From Cynocephalus volans (Eukaryota > Chordata > Mammalia > Dermoptera > Cynocephalidae): 64,000 nucleotides of DNA. The notes beneath the pieces were generated by a model. That model saw nothing but the letters and a program-made list of their open reading frames with translations, was not told where the DNA came from and did not search any database. Position 1 is the stretch's first letter; every line of letters begins with the position of its first letter. Shown piece after piece: positions 1-12,160 of the stretch. The position numbers and the translations under genes are program-made. The stretch lies in assembly GCF_027409185.1 (NCBI RefSeq), contig NC_084467.1, positions 15,056,501-15,120,500 on the forward strand. Reading direction: 5' to 3'.

Positions 1-589
1 CTGCTCAAAGTCAAAACAACTGGATGAAGAGTCCGTTTTCCCCATCATTTCCGAACATTTGGGTGCGTGTCAACATGAAGACAGAACTTCTAGCTTTGTA
101 ACTGGTAATTTTGGAGTTCTGTGAATGCCAAAGGGCCTGATTCTCATGCTCTTTTAAGAACTGTAAGACTCATCAGAATTTGACTAAAGTCTTCCCAGTG
201 TGCAAAATTGGGGAGAAGAGCCTGACTACATTTGCTGTAACATTTGCACAACTTCCCTTAAATCTATTTAAATGACTTCATTTCTTCTGGAGCATTTCAA
301 GCTATTTTTCCTTTAAAATGTTAAAAGAACAGAGGTAGACACATATTTGGACTGTACCTTATTACTTTTTAAAAAAATTAAACATCATTTTTTCTTGTTG
401 AAGTAATAAGTGTCTTAGAAAAATATAACAATACAGGAATATATAAAGGAATATATATAAGTTTCTACATGAGCCAACTCTCTAGAAAATGACCATGATT
501 GACAGTTTGGTAGATATTCTAGTATATACTAAATCACAGAGTTCTTAGACAAAAATGTATTATACCATATATATTGTTTGTGACTTTTT
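1..589. other. intergenic, no gene seen
   Basis: AT-rich sequence without a usable reading frame, splice-flanked coding block or recognisable repeat. Confidence 0.5.
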
Positions 590-1000
590 TTTTCTTTTAT
601 ATATCATGGACAACTCACCTTGGATTTATATCTAACAGAGCTATCACTATCTTTTAAAAGGTTGCATCATATTCCACTGTGTGCAGAGCTATGTACGTTG
701 TTTGAGTTACCTGCATGTGATGACTCTGATTGTACAGAAATTCTATAATTTATTTTTCCGTTCTCTTTGTGATGGACATTTGGGTTATTTCTAATGTCTT
801 ACTGTACTAAGTAATGTGACATTTGCATCTTTCTATGTTTGCACTCTTGTGCGAGTATGTAGAATTTATTTTTAGATGTGGAATTGCTGGGTCAAGAGCA
901 ATAAACACTTGAATTTGAATTACTAGTGCCAAACTTTCCTCTACAAAGGTTGGGCCAGCTTTTACCAGTTGTGCATGGCAGTGCTTAGGATGGTAAACTT
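590..1000 (-). repeat. old L1 fragment (antisense)
   Basis: The plus strand carries the diverged antisense phrases typical of old L1 3' regions: a block like 'gatggacatttgggttatttc', then 'ggaattgctgggtcaagagc', then a 'gccaaactttcctctacaaagg' block. They come in the order expected for L1M elements read backwards. Highly decayed; exact ends not resolved. Confidence 0.5.
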
Positions 1001-1009
1001 TTTTCACCA

Positions 1010-1645
1010 ATAAAAATCATTGGTAGAAATGTGCTTTTTTTCTTTTTCTTTTTCTTAATGATCAGCATTGGGGAGTGGATCGCACTGAGCCATCCCAATT
1101 TTCATTCACTTTCATTGTATCAGCCAGAAGCCAAACTCAAATTGGCTTGGGCAAAAAATGGACTGAAAAGTTAGGTAGATTGGCTTCAGGCACAGCTGGA
1201 TTCAGGGCTCGGATGACGACATTGGAACCCAGTTTCTGTTTCTCGATGGGTTGGCTTTATTCTTCTGTTCTAGGTCTTGGCCTCCATCAGCTCCAGTCTC
1301 TCCCTTTTCAGTGGCAAGGGGGTTGCAGCAGCTCCAGCCCTTCTATCCTCTCAGATTCAACTTCTACACACAAAAAAAGCAAGTCTGTATTCCAGTAGCC
1401 TGAGCCAAAGTCTTGATAGTCACTGTTATTGTACCCATGATTGACCCAATCATAGCATCTCAGGAACGGGCTGAGCTGATTGACTTAGGCCTGGTCATGC
1501 TCCACCCCTGGGGGGTAGAACCCACACCCGCATCACAGGGACTAAGAGTAGGGGAGAGGTGGAGGGCCTAATGAAAACCGGGAGTGCCAGTAGCTGCTGG
1601 AGAGATAAATCCTTCCTCCAGCCCTGCGGGTCACTCCTGCCCCAA
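1010..1645. other. intergenic, possible unclassified repeat
   Basis: A 107-codon frame on the plus strand (1075-1398) has no recognisable domain. The stretch around 1130-1340 ('ggcttcaggcacagctgga' and following) resembles a medium-reiteration repeat I remember but cannot name. No gene is supported. Confidence 0.3.
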
Positions 1646-1649
1646 GTAT

Positions 1650-1930
1650 TGTCCAGCGCTAAATCCATTTTCCACACTGCAGCCAAAACAGGGCCTTCTA
1701 AAAAGAACAAATGTAAGCCTTACCTAAAACTCACTTGTGGTTCTCCCTTGCCCTCTGGGTAAACTCTACCCTCCTTAACAAGGTCTCCAGGATCCGGCCT
1801 CTCCTCACTACTCCAGCCCAATTCCAACCTCCCACCTCCCCCGGCGTTCCATAACATGGCCATGCTTCATTCCTGCCCGTTGCCTGCTACGTCTCATTCT
1901 CTCTCCCACTTCTGGGCCTTTGCATAGTAG
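1650..1930 (+). repeat. L2 LINE fragment
   Basis: C-rich text with the L2 3'-region pattern: a 'ctccttaacaaggtctccagg' block, 'cctctcctcactactccagcc' and 'tctgggcctttgcatag'. Decayed ancient mammalian repeat. Confidence 0.55.
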
Positions 1931-2180
1931 TGTTGCAACTACTATATTATTTACAAAGAACTTATGAAGTGCCAGGCAATGTACTAAGCATTATGTGCAT
2001 TACCTCCCCCACCTGAGTACTCACAATCACCCTGTGAAAGGCAGGAGGCTGTGCACAACGGAACACACACTCCAAGTCAGCTGCCGGTTCAGGTTCAGAC
2101 TCAGCCCCTTACTAGCGATGTGACCTTGGGCTCAACCTCTCTTGGCCTTGAGTTCTCTCCGTATAAAATGGAGATAGTAA
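1930..2180 (+). repeat. MIR SINE fragments
   Basis: Contains 'gaagtgccaggcaatgtact' and then 'gatgtgaccttgggctcaac' and 'ctccgtataaaatgg', two landmarks of MIR. Possibly two adjoining MIR pieces. Confidence 0.6.
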
Positions 2181-2315
2181 CACCTACATCAAAGAAGTAG
2201 GGAAAAATTGTAAAGAGCAAGAGGGAGGGAGAGAGAGACGATGAGAAAGGAAGAAAGTTCTTTAAGGGGGTTCTGATTAACTCACTCATCAGAGTCATCT
2301 CCACCTGTCCTTGCC

Positions 2316-2630
2316 TTTGAATTATTTTATAGCTCTGTACATTATAGAAAACTGATACTCATGCAATAATTCTTGCCAGTAGAAATGCAAATTGTGTCTG
2401 GTAAAATGCAACTGATTTTGTCTTGAGCATATTGAATGGTTTCCAGTTTTACACCTATTTGTGAATTCATGCAGCATTCCTTTTCTGACTATAAATGGTA
2501 ATATTTGAATTTTCCTTTTAACCAGTTGTAACATCCTACTGGTTCTCTAGTTTCTTAATGAGTTAAAGTTATTGACAATGTTCATTTATATCTGTATAAA
2601 AGCCATAATTTTACCTTTTTCGAATTTTAC
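2316..2630. repeat. direct repeat A of an unclassified ~315 bp pair
   Basis: Aligns over its length with 7035-7364 in the same orientation, about 70% identical by eye, sharing blocks such as 'attatagaaaactga' and 'cataattttacc/tatc'. The start resembles TGA and the end CA, so it could be a solo-like LTR pair. Family not recognised. Confidence 0.6.
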
Positions 2631-4174
2631 CATTTAACGGTTTGGAGATACTGCCAAGATAGCCAACAGATTTGCCTGACAGAGCCAGGTGAACTGCGTC
2701 TGCAGGCCACGTGTTCTTCATGGGTGGTTTAAGCCCACACATGTCTTTTCCTGGTTTGCAGAAGTAAATCCGAAGCAGCAACAGAATTTTAACTTTGCTG
2801 ACTCTTACTTTCTCTATGTCTTTTCCCTCTACCAATTTTGTGTTTTATTTCTGGCTTGTTTATGGCCAATTAATTATTTCCCATTAGTGGCAGCAATGAC
2901 TGGGAATTTAATTTTTATGGTCAGAACATTCAGTGATCTATGTAAATGGATTAATGGATTATAGAGATTTATCCTCTGTTGAGAGAGGCAGAGAATCTGC
3001 CTTGTCAGTCCTTTTGTTTGTTTGTCTATTTGAGCTCAAATCAATTAAGAATCCCATGCCCACCAAGAAGGAAAACAGCTTTTTGATAACTGGACCAGTG
3101 AGTTTTTCAGTTTTGATCCTTGGCTAAAGTTGTAGATCTGAAGCTACAGGCTCTATGTGTCTGTAGAAAAGCCTTTATCTTTTGCAATGTGAGAGTGTGA
3201 AGTTTTCCTATCTGCAGAGGATATTAATAAATTTGATTGCAAAATTTCATAAAGAAAAGGAGCTTTTTAATGAATCACTTGTAGACAATTTTTAAAGTGT
3301 TTATAGATATTCCTTAAATTCCAAGAAAATGAAGAAATTGATTGTCCAATACTTTAAATGTGCTAGAGTAAAAAATATTGTTCTTATAGATGCTCAGAAA
3401 CTTGTTAAGAATCCAAGTTCACATAATCGAGGTAAACCATTGGCAAATAAGACTAGCTTAATAATTTTGATTTAATAAAAACATCTACATCTTCACTGAT
3501 TTATCAGTGTTGAATATAATGCGAGCATACATTTTATTCCGCTTGGTTTTGCTTTTCCTGAGCTTATTCAGGTTTACTGATCAAATAAGCTCCTATGTGA
3601 CATTTACGGTAATGAAAAATGTAAATTTGTATTGAACTAAATTGGATTATTATTCTGACAAACTTTTACAGTTATTACTTCTTGTAGTATGTTAACTTAA
3701 AGACAACTCCTAAGATCTTTAAGTGACTTAAAACCTGGAACTGATATTGAGTTATATGATGAATAATCATTGATACCCAAATAATTTCTAACTAATACCT
3801 AATGATTTCTAAATTACTTTTTAAGTAAGACAGAATATTGGAACATTGTTTACTAAACACAATTTTACATTTATATACTTTTACTTAAAGGCTATATAAA
3901 GGCTATATTTTGGGTTATGTTAAGGAACATTTTTAAAAAGTGTAAAAGAGATATGTGCAGCTGTAGAAAGTTGTATTGAAAGCTTTGCTAGCCAGGAGAA
4001 ATACTTAGGTAAGGCAGACAGGTCTTAATTAGCTATCCCTCCCAACCTCCCTCACTTAGATCTGTGAAATAGAAATTAGTTACTTCAGTAAAAAGTAAAA
4101 CTTTGTTTGAAAATAAAAACTAATATGTATGGCTGAGATTACACTAGGAGCAGTAGTGACAGAGACCTGTAACT
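2631..4174. other. AT-rich DNA between the direct repeats, left part
   Basis: No recognised repeat or gene. Lies inside the 4.4 kb bracketed by the repeats at 2316-2630 and 7035-7364, so it may be decayed internal sequence of a retroviral element. Reading frames are short (91 codons or fewer) and show no protease, reverse transcriptase or integrase motif. Confidence 0.35.
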
Positions 4175-4460
4175 GTGTATGTGAGCAGAGGTTCTCAGGC
4201 ATTGTGGGCGGGAGGGTCTTTTGATCCCTTTACATCCTTGGGACTTATTGGAGACCCCAAACAGTTTTTGTTTCTGTTGGTTATAACTATCAATACTTAC
4301 CATATTGGAATGTTCAACTAGCGAAATTTAAAAGTATTTATTGATTGATTCATTTAAAGTTCAAAGTTATGAACACATTGCACATTAACATAAAGAACAT
4401 CTTAGCATTAGTATAAAAATTGTTTTGACCTCATAGACCCACGAAGAGAGTCGTGCTCAA
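4175..4460. mobile_element. hAT-type (Charlie-like) DNA transposon remnant
   Basis: Begins near 'gttctcaggcattgtgggcgg' and contains the block 'gaccccaaacagtttttgtt' and 'tatcaatacttaccatatt', which I associate with Charlie/MER5-type hAT elements. It ends near 'gacccacgaagagagtcgtg'. Internally deleted and decayed. Confidence 0.45.
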
Positions 4461-4594
4461 GTAAAGTCTTGGTTTGACCCAGAATATAAAAGAGAAAAAA
4501 GGACGAAACTTGGAAAATAAATTTCACTTGCCCTGGTTGTCATACTTGAGTCTGAAAAGAAGCTATGAAACGTGTAAAAATTGTAGCAGCTTGA

Positions 4595-4707
4595 GGGCTG
4601 GCCAGTTAGCTCAGTTGGTTAAAGCATGGTGATAATAACGCCAAGGTCCAGGGTACAATCCCTGTACCAGCCAGCCACCAAAAGAGAGAAAAAAAAAAAA
4701 AAAAAAA
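4595..4707 (+). mobile_element. tRNA-Ile-derived SINE (CYN-type monomer)
   Basis: Starts gggctggccagttagctcag, keeps A-box and B-box-like segments of tRNA-Ile, ends ccagccacc and an A-rich tail. Flanked by an 11-bp duplication aattgtagcag (4579-4589 and 4715-4725; extends imperfectly into cttg/tttg), the mark of L1-driven insertion. Confidence 0.9.
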
Positions 4708-4726
4708 CCACAACAATTGTAGCAGT

Positions 4727-7034
4727 TTGCTTAATCTTGATAGGCTTGTTTCCTTGGTTTACTGATTCAGGCTTTCACCTGCAGTATGAAAGATTATTCT
4801 TTACTTCCTGTTATAATTGTATAGATAGCAAAAACTCCATGTTTGCATAATTTCTGTGATTTATTCTGATTTTAGTATATCCTTGATTATATAAGGGAAA
4901 GAAAAAGAACCGAGATTCCTTACTTATGAAAGAGTTAATGTTTTTTACAATTTTGTTACCTTCTGTTTATTTTTAAACACTTTATTGTCACAATTAAAGG
5001 CATCCAAGATCCTGTCTTAATCAAATGTCCAAATCTTTCCTGACAACTTTTCTGATGTTTTGCCTTTTCAAATCAGATCCTAAATATAAAAATAAAATAG
5101 AATAAAACTTGCAAGATATTTTCCATACCTAAAACTACCTTTGAGATTTTCCAGAGGACTTCTGGAAAATCACAAAGATTTGTTCTTTCACTGTATATAA
5201 AGAGATGCTAGAAATAATTGGGTTTGGTTGAAGAGCTGGATGGGAAGAGTTGTCAGGTCCAAACAGATGCTCTGACTTCTGTAGGTTCAATTTCCATAGA
5301 TAAAATGTTATTCTTATAAATATGTTTAAATTGTTTGCTTTATGGGAAGTCCCCGAGACAATGCCCTTGCAGTCCATTGTGTTTTTGACCTCAAGGAAAA
5401 CATTCTTATGAGCTAGTTCTCTTACGATCTAGAACTCCTATGAAATAGTTCTGTCATGTTTTCCTACTTCTGTCAGAGTCCTGGCAATGCTTTGCCTGAT
5501 GATTTCGGCAACAACATTATAGTGTTATCAGCCATGCGTTCAGTTACTATTTAGAATGTTTACTTGCTACAACCTTCCTTCTTTGATTTGGATCAAGCAT
5601 TGTTAAGGCCAGTGGGTCTTGGGTGGGGTTCCCATCAGACCCACCGTGAAGGAACGCCCGTAGACATCTCCACACTTACTGAATCTTGGCACACACAAAA
5701 AATTGTCTCAAGATTATCATATGTTCTATCTCAAGATCTTTTCCTGTGTATAAATGATGTTCATCTATTTTTGTGAATCAGATGTAACATTTATCGACTT
5801 CTTTACAGAGAGATTTAATCATGATCTTAGGAGATATTTTGTCTAAATTCTATTCTTTTTGGAATGCTTTATTTTCTTTGTTTTGCATGCCACAGAAACA
5901 ACCAAATTTCCTTTTCAGTTTCATGATTTTTATTATGAACCCTCATCAGACCTTTCTCATTTTAAAATGATCAGTAATGAATTAACTACAACCATATTAA
6001 GTCTCTGTCGGCTACAATGTCTCTGAGGCTTACTGCTACAAGCCACAGGCCAGAGTTGGTGTTTGCAAGGACAATCTCAGAGCTTCATGGAGAAGGCCTG
6101 TACCAGGTACTTCAAACTATTGACACTTCCAAGCTGAACTGACATCGCTTAGATGCTTTCAGACTGTACCAGTGGAATGAGTCAGGATTTCCAGGACTCT
6201 TTTAGGTTAGAAGCAGATGGTTTCATAAGACTCTAAGTCAGAAGCCAACAGAACAAGAATTAATTACATAGGACTGACAACTGATGAGGGAAATTTTATT
6301 ACAGCTATTGTTTGGAATCCTATTGATATTGTTTTAACGTTCTATTTTCTAAATTTATTAGAAAATCCTTTCTCTCACTTCTTAAGCCATCTGTATCCCA
6401 TAACAATTCGGTAAATTCGGCTCTTATAAACTGAAATAAACTATTTTAAAATTATATCTGATTCACACTGACCTTACAGAATTCAGAAACTCTTAAGAAG
6501 TCTTTTTACTTTTCATGGTAATATTATTTGCACAGGTTCAGTATGATTAAGTCTTCCTTCTTACCAGGGCAAATTAACTGTAGCCAATGCCTCACCTCGA
6601 GTGTCATACTTGAGAACGATGCTCATGAAATCAGGCGCAAGGTGACATTTCAAGGAATAAAATTTGTTTTTATAGAACGAAGGCCTACAAAGCTTCTCTA
6701 AGAAAACTGGTTTGGTACTTGGCTTACAGGTGCTAAGAAAATTCACTTCCTGGCAGGCCAGGAAATTTAGGATATTTGGGGGACCTCAAAAAGAGAGGAA
6801 TGCACTCAAATTTCTAGGTACAACAGGTAAAAGAAATTCTGTAGAAAAATTTCTTGCGCTGGGTTTCTTAACCTTGGAATAACAAATAACAGAGCCTTTT
6901 AAAATTCCAATAGGAGATTCTTTATGAAAACTTTCAGACAAAAGTTAATTTTGTAATTATTTAAAATAATTAATCAGTGGGTGTCCTGACTAGCTCAAAT
7001 GACAGACAGGGTTATCTTCTGCCTTTCAGTGTCT
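4727..7034. other. AT-rich DNA between the direct repeats, right part
   Basis: No gene or named repeat recognised. Frames at 5135-5377 and 6561-6746 (minus) are short and featureless. Confidence 0.35.
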
Positions 7035-7364
7035 TTGAGCTACTTTATAGCTTTGTAAATTATAGAAAACTGAAAGTAATACAAATGATTCTTGTCCATA
7101 GACATGCAGATTGTGTTCAGTAGAATGCAATTGATTACCGCCTTGTGGGTATTGAGCGACTTTGCCAGCTTTGTACCTGTTTGTAAGTTCATTTCGTTGC
7201 TCCTTCTCTGATTATAATTGTGTGACATTTTGATTTTCTCTTTGAACTAGTCAGAACATCTTACTGGTTCCCTCATCACACTTAATAGGTTCCATAAAAC
7301 CTTTGATACAGGTCCATTTAATATCTGTCTGAAAGTCATAATTTTATCTTTTTTGAAAATTACC
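7035..7364. repeat. direct repeat B of the unclassified pair
   Basis: Partner of 2316-2630, same orientation, about 70% identical by eye with small gaps. Together they bracket about 4.4 kb. The 30% mutual divergence implies great age. Confidence 0.6.
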
Positions 7365-7384
7365 CCTTGAAATAATATTTATAT

Positions 7385-7530
7385 AAGATGCTTAGAACAA
7401 TGCCCGGCACCCAGTATGGGCTCAATAAATGTTAGCTTTCATAAGTAAAGAGTTAATGTTCTTCCCTAGTTTACAGATGAGGAGAATGAGGTGCAGAGAA
7501 GGTAATCAACCTTCACATTTGCACAGCTTG
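7385..7530 (+). repeat. L2/MIR-type tail fragment
   Basis: Contains 'gcccggcacccagtatgggc' followed by 'tcaataaatgttagc' and a 'tttacagatgaggagaatgag' block, shared by L2 ends and MIR. Confidence 0.5.
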
Positions 7531-7689
7531 TCAGAGATGGGGCAAGAAGTGGAAGTCAAGTCTGTTTGCCTTCAAAGCCCCTGTTTTCTTGTCCTCACCC
7601 TTCTCCTACCCTACAGTCCTCTCTGGCTGTGCTCTGCTAATTACCACTCACTCTTCTGGTTCCATAGATAAGAGTTTTTCTGGATTCTT

Positions 7690-7870
7690 CTAGGCTAGGC
7701 TAGAAGCCCCAACCCCAACCTTTGCATCTTCCCCTACCAAGTGCATATTGTAAATATGTTGCAACTATAAATTTCTTCATCTAAACCGTAAGCCCCACAC
7801 ACCCAGGGACTGAGGCTGTCTTGATCCCCATCCAGCACAGAGCCTGGCATGCGGTAAGTGCAAGTGCCGG
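7690..7870 (+). repeat. L2 LINE 3' fragment
   Basis: Pattern 'accgtaagccccacacaccc', 'gggactgaggctgtcttg', 'cagagcctggcatgcggtaa', as in L2 3' ends. Confidence 0.5.
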
Positions 7871-9084
7871 AAGGGAGGGCTCATAAAGGCGTGGCATTTT
7901 CTCCCCTGGGATTGGGATCGAGGATGCTTTCTGGAACTGACTTGTAACCCTCTGCTTCTCCGTTCCCTGCTGGCCCAACGCTGTCTGGGCTCTCAGAAGC
8001 TCTAGGGAGTACCACGCCTCCTAAAGAGGATGCCCGGAGCCACTAGCCTCTCATGACTTGAGTTTCTGTTTTGTCTTGTTTTTTTCCAAATCAAATTCCA
8101 GAAATCCAGGTTTAAAAATAACCAAGAAATGCAATCTTCTCCACCAAGCTGCTTGGCAAAAACAAACCCTCAACAAAGACCAGTGTGCAGTCTCACTTCA
8201 CACCTACTCGTTTTCAGCTGCCAACTCAGCTCTGTTTTGGGTGGGGAGGTAAAGGGGAGGCAGGACTCCTTGGGGCTGAAGGACAAGGACACAGGAGCCA
8301 GGCACAACTGGGCTGGACGGTAGGGCTGACCTGGCTGTGCAGGCACACAACCTTGTGGAAAGACAGCTGCTGAGACTGCTGTGAAGTCCGGTTTTCCTTG
8401 GAGTCCTGGCTTGCTGGGCTCCAGCCCTGGATCGGGCAGGAGATCAAAGCAGCCCTGGAAAACGGTCTCCATTAGTAATCCAGAATTCATTCTTCATCCC
8501 TGGGGAGACATCAGCTTCTGCTCAAGCCTGCCTTTCCCCATCAGTACTTAGGGAACTGACTGGTTGTAATAGGGAGCAACACTTCTACCCTTGCTCAACA
8601 ACGACCTCAAGCTCCCCCCTCTTTTCTACGTGATCTATTTTTTAACCTGTCATCTTTTTTTTATGCCCATGTTGTGGGTGAGAAAAATGTGTGATGGAAG
8701 AGAGGAAATTCAGGACCAGGGAAAACCTGGAAAACTGTCCAATTTTATATTTCCTCCTCCTTTGAATCAGCATTTATGGCCCTCAATGGGGTTTTCCTGC
8801 ATATGCTTGTTTAACTCCCTTTTAAAACAATTTTTGCTGTTTTTTCCTTTCCCTGCCCCTGGGTAAGTTATTCCAACTGACTACTTTCCACCTCAAAAGA
8901 AAGTAGTGGACAGGAAAAAAGGGGTCGTGTGGTCTGTTGGCTACAGCTCCAAGTGGAGCCAGGAGATTTTTGTTCTATTCTGAGCCTTCTTTGAGAACAG
9001 GAGGAGGGACACAAGCCCTGCCCTTTTACAGGAGTTCCATGACCCCATGCCAACAGGAGGAAGTTACTTACTCCAGATCAGAAG
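7871..9084. other. intergenic, no gene seen
   Basis: Several overlapping frames of 60-106 codons on both strands around 8130-8490 reflect locally GC-rich unique sequence. None shows a domain, a splice-bounded block or a plausible initiation context. Confidence 0.45.
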
Positions 9085-9310
9085 GGAACCAGGAACTAGT
9101 GTTGATTAAACACCTGCAAAGTGCCAGGCCCTTTACCAACTAGCTCACTTAATCCTTGCAACTTTGTGAGATAAGTTTCGTGACTTCCATGTTTTAGACA
9201 AAGAACCCAAAGCTCAGAGAGACACAGTGAGTTGCCCCAGATAGCACAGCTTGTTGGTGGCAAAGCTGGGAACAGAGTCTAGTTCTGGTTCTTGGGTCTG
9301 AGCTGTTTCA
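9085..9310 (+). repeat. MIR SINE
   Basis: Near full-length MIR pattern: 'caaagtgccaggccctttac', then 'cttaatccttgcaac', then 'cagagagacacagtgagttg' and 'agcacagcttgttggtggca'. Confidence 0.7.
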
Positions 9311-9334
9311 CTACACATGCGACCCACCAACCAC

Positions 9335-10050
9335 ACTTTGTTCATTGACCTACTACTTTAATGAGTACCTATTATGTGTAACCCCCTGTTCTAGGTGTTA
9401 GAAGTATAGCAGAGAGCAAAAAAAAGATCCCTTTCTTTATGGAGCTTATATTCTAGTTGGAGGTAGGTGGAAGAAGAAGGAAGACAGAAAATAAACATAA
9501 TAAATAAGTAAATTATATAACATGCTAGAAGGTCTTCCTTGCTAAGGACAAAAGAAAAATTAGAGCAGAGCAAGGGTGTTGAGGGGGCTGGAAACAGCAG
9601 TTGCACATTTAGATAGGGTAATCAGAGTAGGCCTCATGGAGGAGGTGACATTTACATGAAGACTTCAAAGAGATGTGAGGGTAGGAATGCTGATGTTGGA
9701 GGGAAAATTATTACTGTCAAAAGGAACAGTCACGTCAATACAAAGGCCCTAAGGGGGAGCTTGCCTAGCACATTTGAGGCCTACCACAGGAGGCCAGAAG
9801 GGCCACTCTGCCTGCTGTGCTAAGAATGAACTGCAGGGGGCAAGGGAGAGCAGAGAGGGGCTCTTGCAGTTCCCCAGTGATGCACCACAGTGGCTCGGAC
9901 CAGGTTGGGAGCAATGGAGGGGTGAGTGGTGGTCAGATTCCAGGTTTATATTGAAAGCAGAGTCAATAGGATTTCCTGATGGATTAGAAAGGGGTATGAA
10001 AGGGAGAGGCATCAGCGTAACTCCAAGGTTTTTGCTGGGAGCTACCATCT
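9335..10050 (+). repeat. L2 LINE fragment
   Basis: Contains 'atggagcttatattctagtt', 'gcctcatggaggaggtgaca' and 'acttcaaagagatg', characteristic of L2 3' sequence. Confidence 0.6.
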
Positions 10051-10261
10051 GCTGAGCTAAGGAAGGCTTTGGGTGGGGCAGATCTGGGGGTCAGGGAAGA
10101 CCAGGAGTTCAGTTTGGGGCATAGTGAATTTGAGATATGTAATTTCTCTCCCTACAAGGTGAAATAAATAAAACCCAAAAGCATGACTGAAGAGGCTCAT
10201 GATGAGGAGTCTCCAAACAAACCACCCAATCCCAGAGTTTCCTCTACACCGCATTCCTCTG

Positions 10262-10722
10262 AACCAGCTGTCCTTAACCCAGACATCTGTGAACACGGAT
10301 AGAAAACAAATTACTCTTCCCACCCCTCCACCTTCATTAACCTCTTACTGAAATTTAGCATTTCCTTCAGCTATGAATGTAGACAACAAACCCCAGTAGA
10401 CCTAGCAGGACCAGCTACTGTCACTATTTTCATTTCACATAACAGCTGCTGTAGATTATCCCCATGTGCCTTTTACCCCCATCAGTTCTTTGAATTTATG
10501 GCAGTCATTGGACCTGCCATTACGTCTTATTATTTAATGCATTGCTGTGCACATATATTACTATATCATAAATTTGAACTTAAAGCATTTCACTATATTG
10601 GGCTTCTCTTGTAATCCTGTGCATTTTATGGTTTGCATCTAAAATCATTATTCTGAGAAAGGCCTTATCATTGGTAGAATGCTGAAGGGGTCCATGGCAC
10701 AAGAGTGTTAAAACCCCTGATC
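10262..10722 (-). mobile_element. hAT-like DNA transposon remnant
   Basis: One end reads 'ccagctgtccttaacccaga' and the other ends 'ggggtccatggcacaagagt ... cccctg', an inverted-repeat arrangement typical of mammalian hAT elements. Family not assigned. Confidence 0.4.
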
Positions 10723-10784
10723 TAAACTAAATATCCTTAACAAGATGCCCCCCCCCCAAAAAAAAAAGTCACCAAAATTTCTCA

Positions 10785-10950
10785 ATTCATGCCAGGAACT
10801 TTACATAAATTACCCATTTAATCCTTACAATGGCAAAGTGGATATCACTATTATCCCCATTTTACAACTGAGGAAATTGAGCTCAGAGGAGTGAAAGTCA
10901 CCTAGCTAGTCAGTAGAAAATTGGGTGTTCTAACTCAGGTCTATCTATTT
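10785..10950 (+). repeat. MIR SINE
   Basis: 'catgccaggaactttacata', 'atttaatccttacaatggc' and 'tttacaactgaggaaattga' follow the MIR order. Confidence 0.65.
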
Positions 10951-11049
10951 CTAAAGTTTGTGTTTATTTCACCAAATCAAAGTGGATATGTTGTAGACTG
11001 ATGCTACCAATCAGCTTTGCCCCTCTAAATCAGCACAGTTTCATAGCCA

Positions 11050-11260
11050 AGTGACAGGGTGGTATTAAAGAGCCCAGAGGCTGAAACTAGACTGCCTGGG
11101 CTCAAATCCAACCTTGCTGCTTATTTGCATGTGAATTTAGGCAAATTACTTAACCTCTCTGTGCCTTTGTTTCCTTGTCCTTAACATAGGCTTGTTGGTG
11201 ATAATAATATTGCCAACATAGACATGCTGTGGGGCAGCAAGTGTGTGATGCTTAGAACAG
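11050..11260 (+). repeat. MIR SINE (opposite half)
   Basis: 'gactgcctgggctcaaatcc' and 'gcaaattacttaacctctct' with 'gtgcctttgtttccttgtcc', the other MIR strand pattern. Confidence 0.65.
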
Positions 11261-11299
11261 TGACTGGAGTATAGAAGGTGTTTGCTTTATAACTATTTA

Positions 11300-11560
11300 T
11301 TTTTTCGAGACTTCTGGCTTTAGAGAGAAACAGATTGGGTTTGAATGTCAGTATAACTTCTTCCTGTGTGACCTGGGGCAACTTGCTTAACCTCTCTGAG
11401 CTCCACTTTCCTAATCTGTAAGTGGAGACTCTAATACCTGCCTCATAGGGTGCTTGTAAGGATCAAATGAAATAATGAATACGAGATATTTAGATATTTA
11501 CTGACTTGTACATTAGTCCCTAAAAGATACATGCTCAATGTGTCAGCATTTATTATTATT
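11300..11560 (+). repeat. MIR SINE
   Basis: 'gggtttgaatgtcag', 'tgtgacctggggcaacttgc', 'ttaacctctctgagctccac' and 'gaataatgaatac'-like tail; a second MIR directly next to the previous one. Confidence 0.65.
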
Positions 11561-11694
11561 ACCTATTTCTATCTCTTTTCAACCCCATCTTCTTCCCTAG
11601 TTCTTACCCTTCTCTCTGTTAAGCCTTCCCAACCCTATTCTCTTACTTTTGGGATTTTGTAGAATGTCTAATCAACTATTAAGGTAAAATGCAG

Positions 11695-11835
11695 ACATTT
11701 ATTACCCAAATATTTATTTAGCTCTTACCACACGCCAGACACTGTTCTGGGCATCTGCATGCATCGGTGAACAAGAGTCAAAAATCTCTGCCCACAAGAA
11801 GTTGATATTTTAAATGTTAGATATTCTGCCTCACG
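11695..11835 (+). repeat. L2-type fragment
   Basis: 'tatttagctcttaccacacg', 'ccagacactgttctgggcat' and 'gtgaacaagag' match the L2/MIR 'place of lower order' block. Confidence 0.45.
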
Positions 11836-11897
11836 TAAAGTTTTTTTGCTGATCTAGAGAGAAACAAATTAATATTTGACAACAATAACTTCATATC

Positions 11898-12160
11898 TGT
11901 ATCAGTCCATTCCTGTTGCTTACAACAAAATACTTGAAACTGGGTGATTTATAAAGAAAACAAAATTTATTGCTTACAGTTTCTGAGGCTGGGAAGTCCA
12001 AAGTCCATCTGGTGGTGGTGAAAGTGACCCAGGGGTCTCACATTGCAAGATGGTGGAAGCAGAGACAGCAGAGAGAGAGACATACTCTCCGCTCTCCCTT
12101 CTTTTTAAAGCCCTCAGAACCACGCCCCTGACCACCATTTTTAATCCATTCACTACTACA
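11898..12160 (-). repeat. MaLR copy 1, truncated proviral 3' LTR
   Basis: Same order of blocks as the copy 2 LTRs ('gtttctgaggctgggaagtc', 'aggggtctcaca', 'aaagccctcagaaccacgcc') up to the deletion junction near 12,160. Confidence 0.75.

Noticed and set aside
4595..4670. Functional tRNA-Ile gene (also at 17,648, 39,448 and elsewhere)
   Set aside because: Stem-disrupting substitutions, a SINE 3' extension with A tail and target-site duplications show retroposed SINEs, not tRNA genes.
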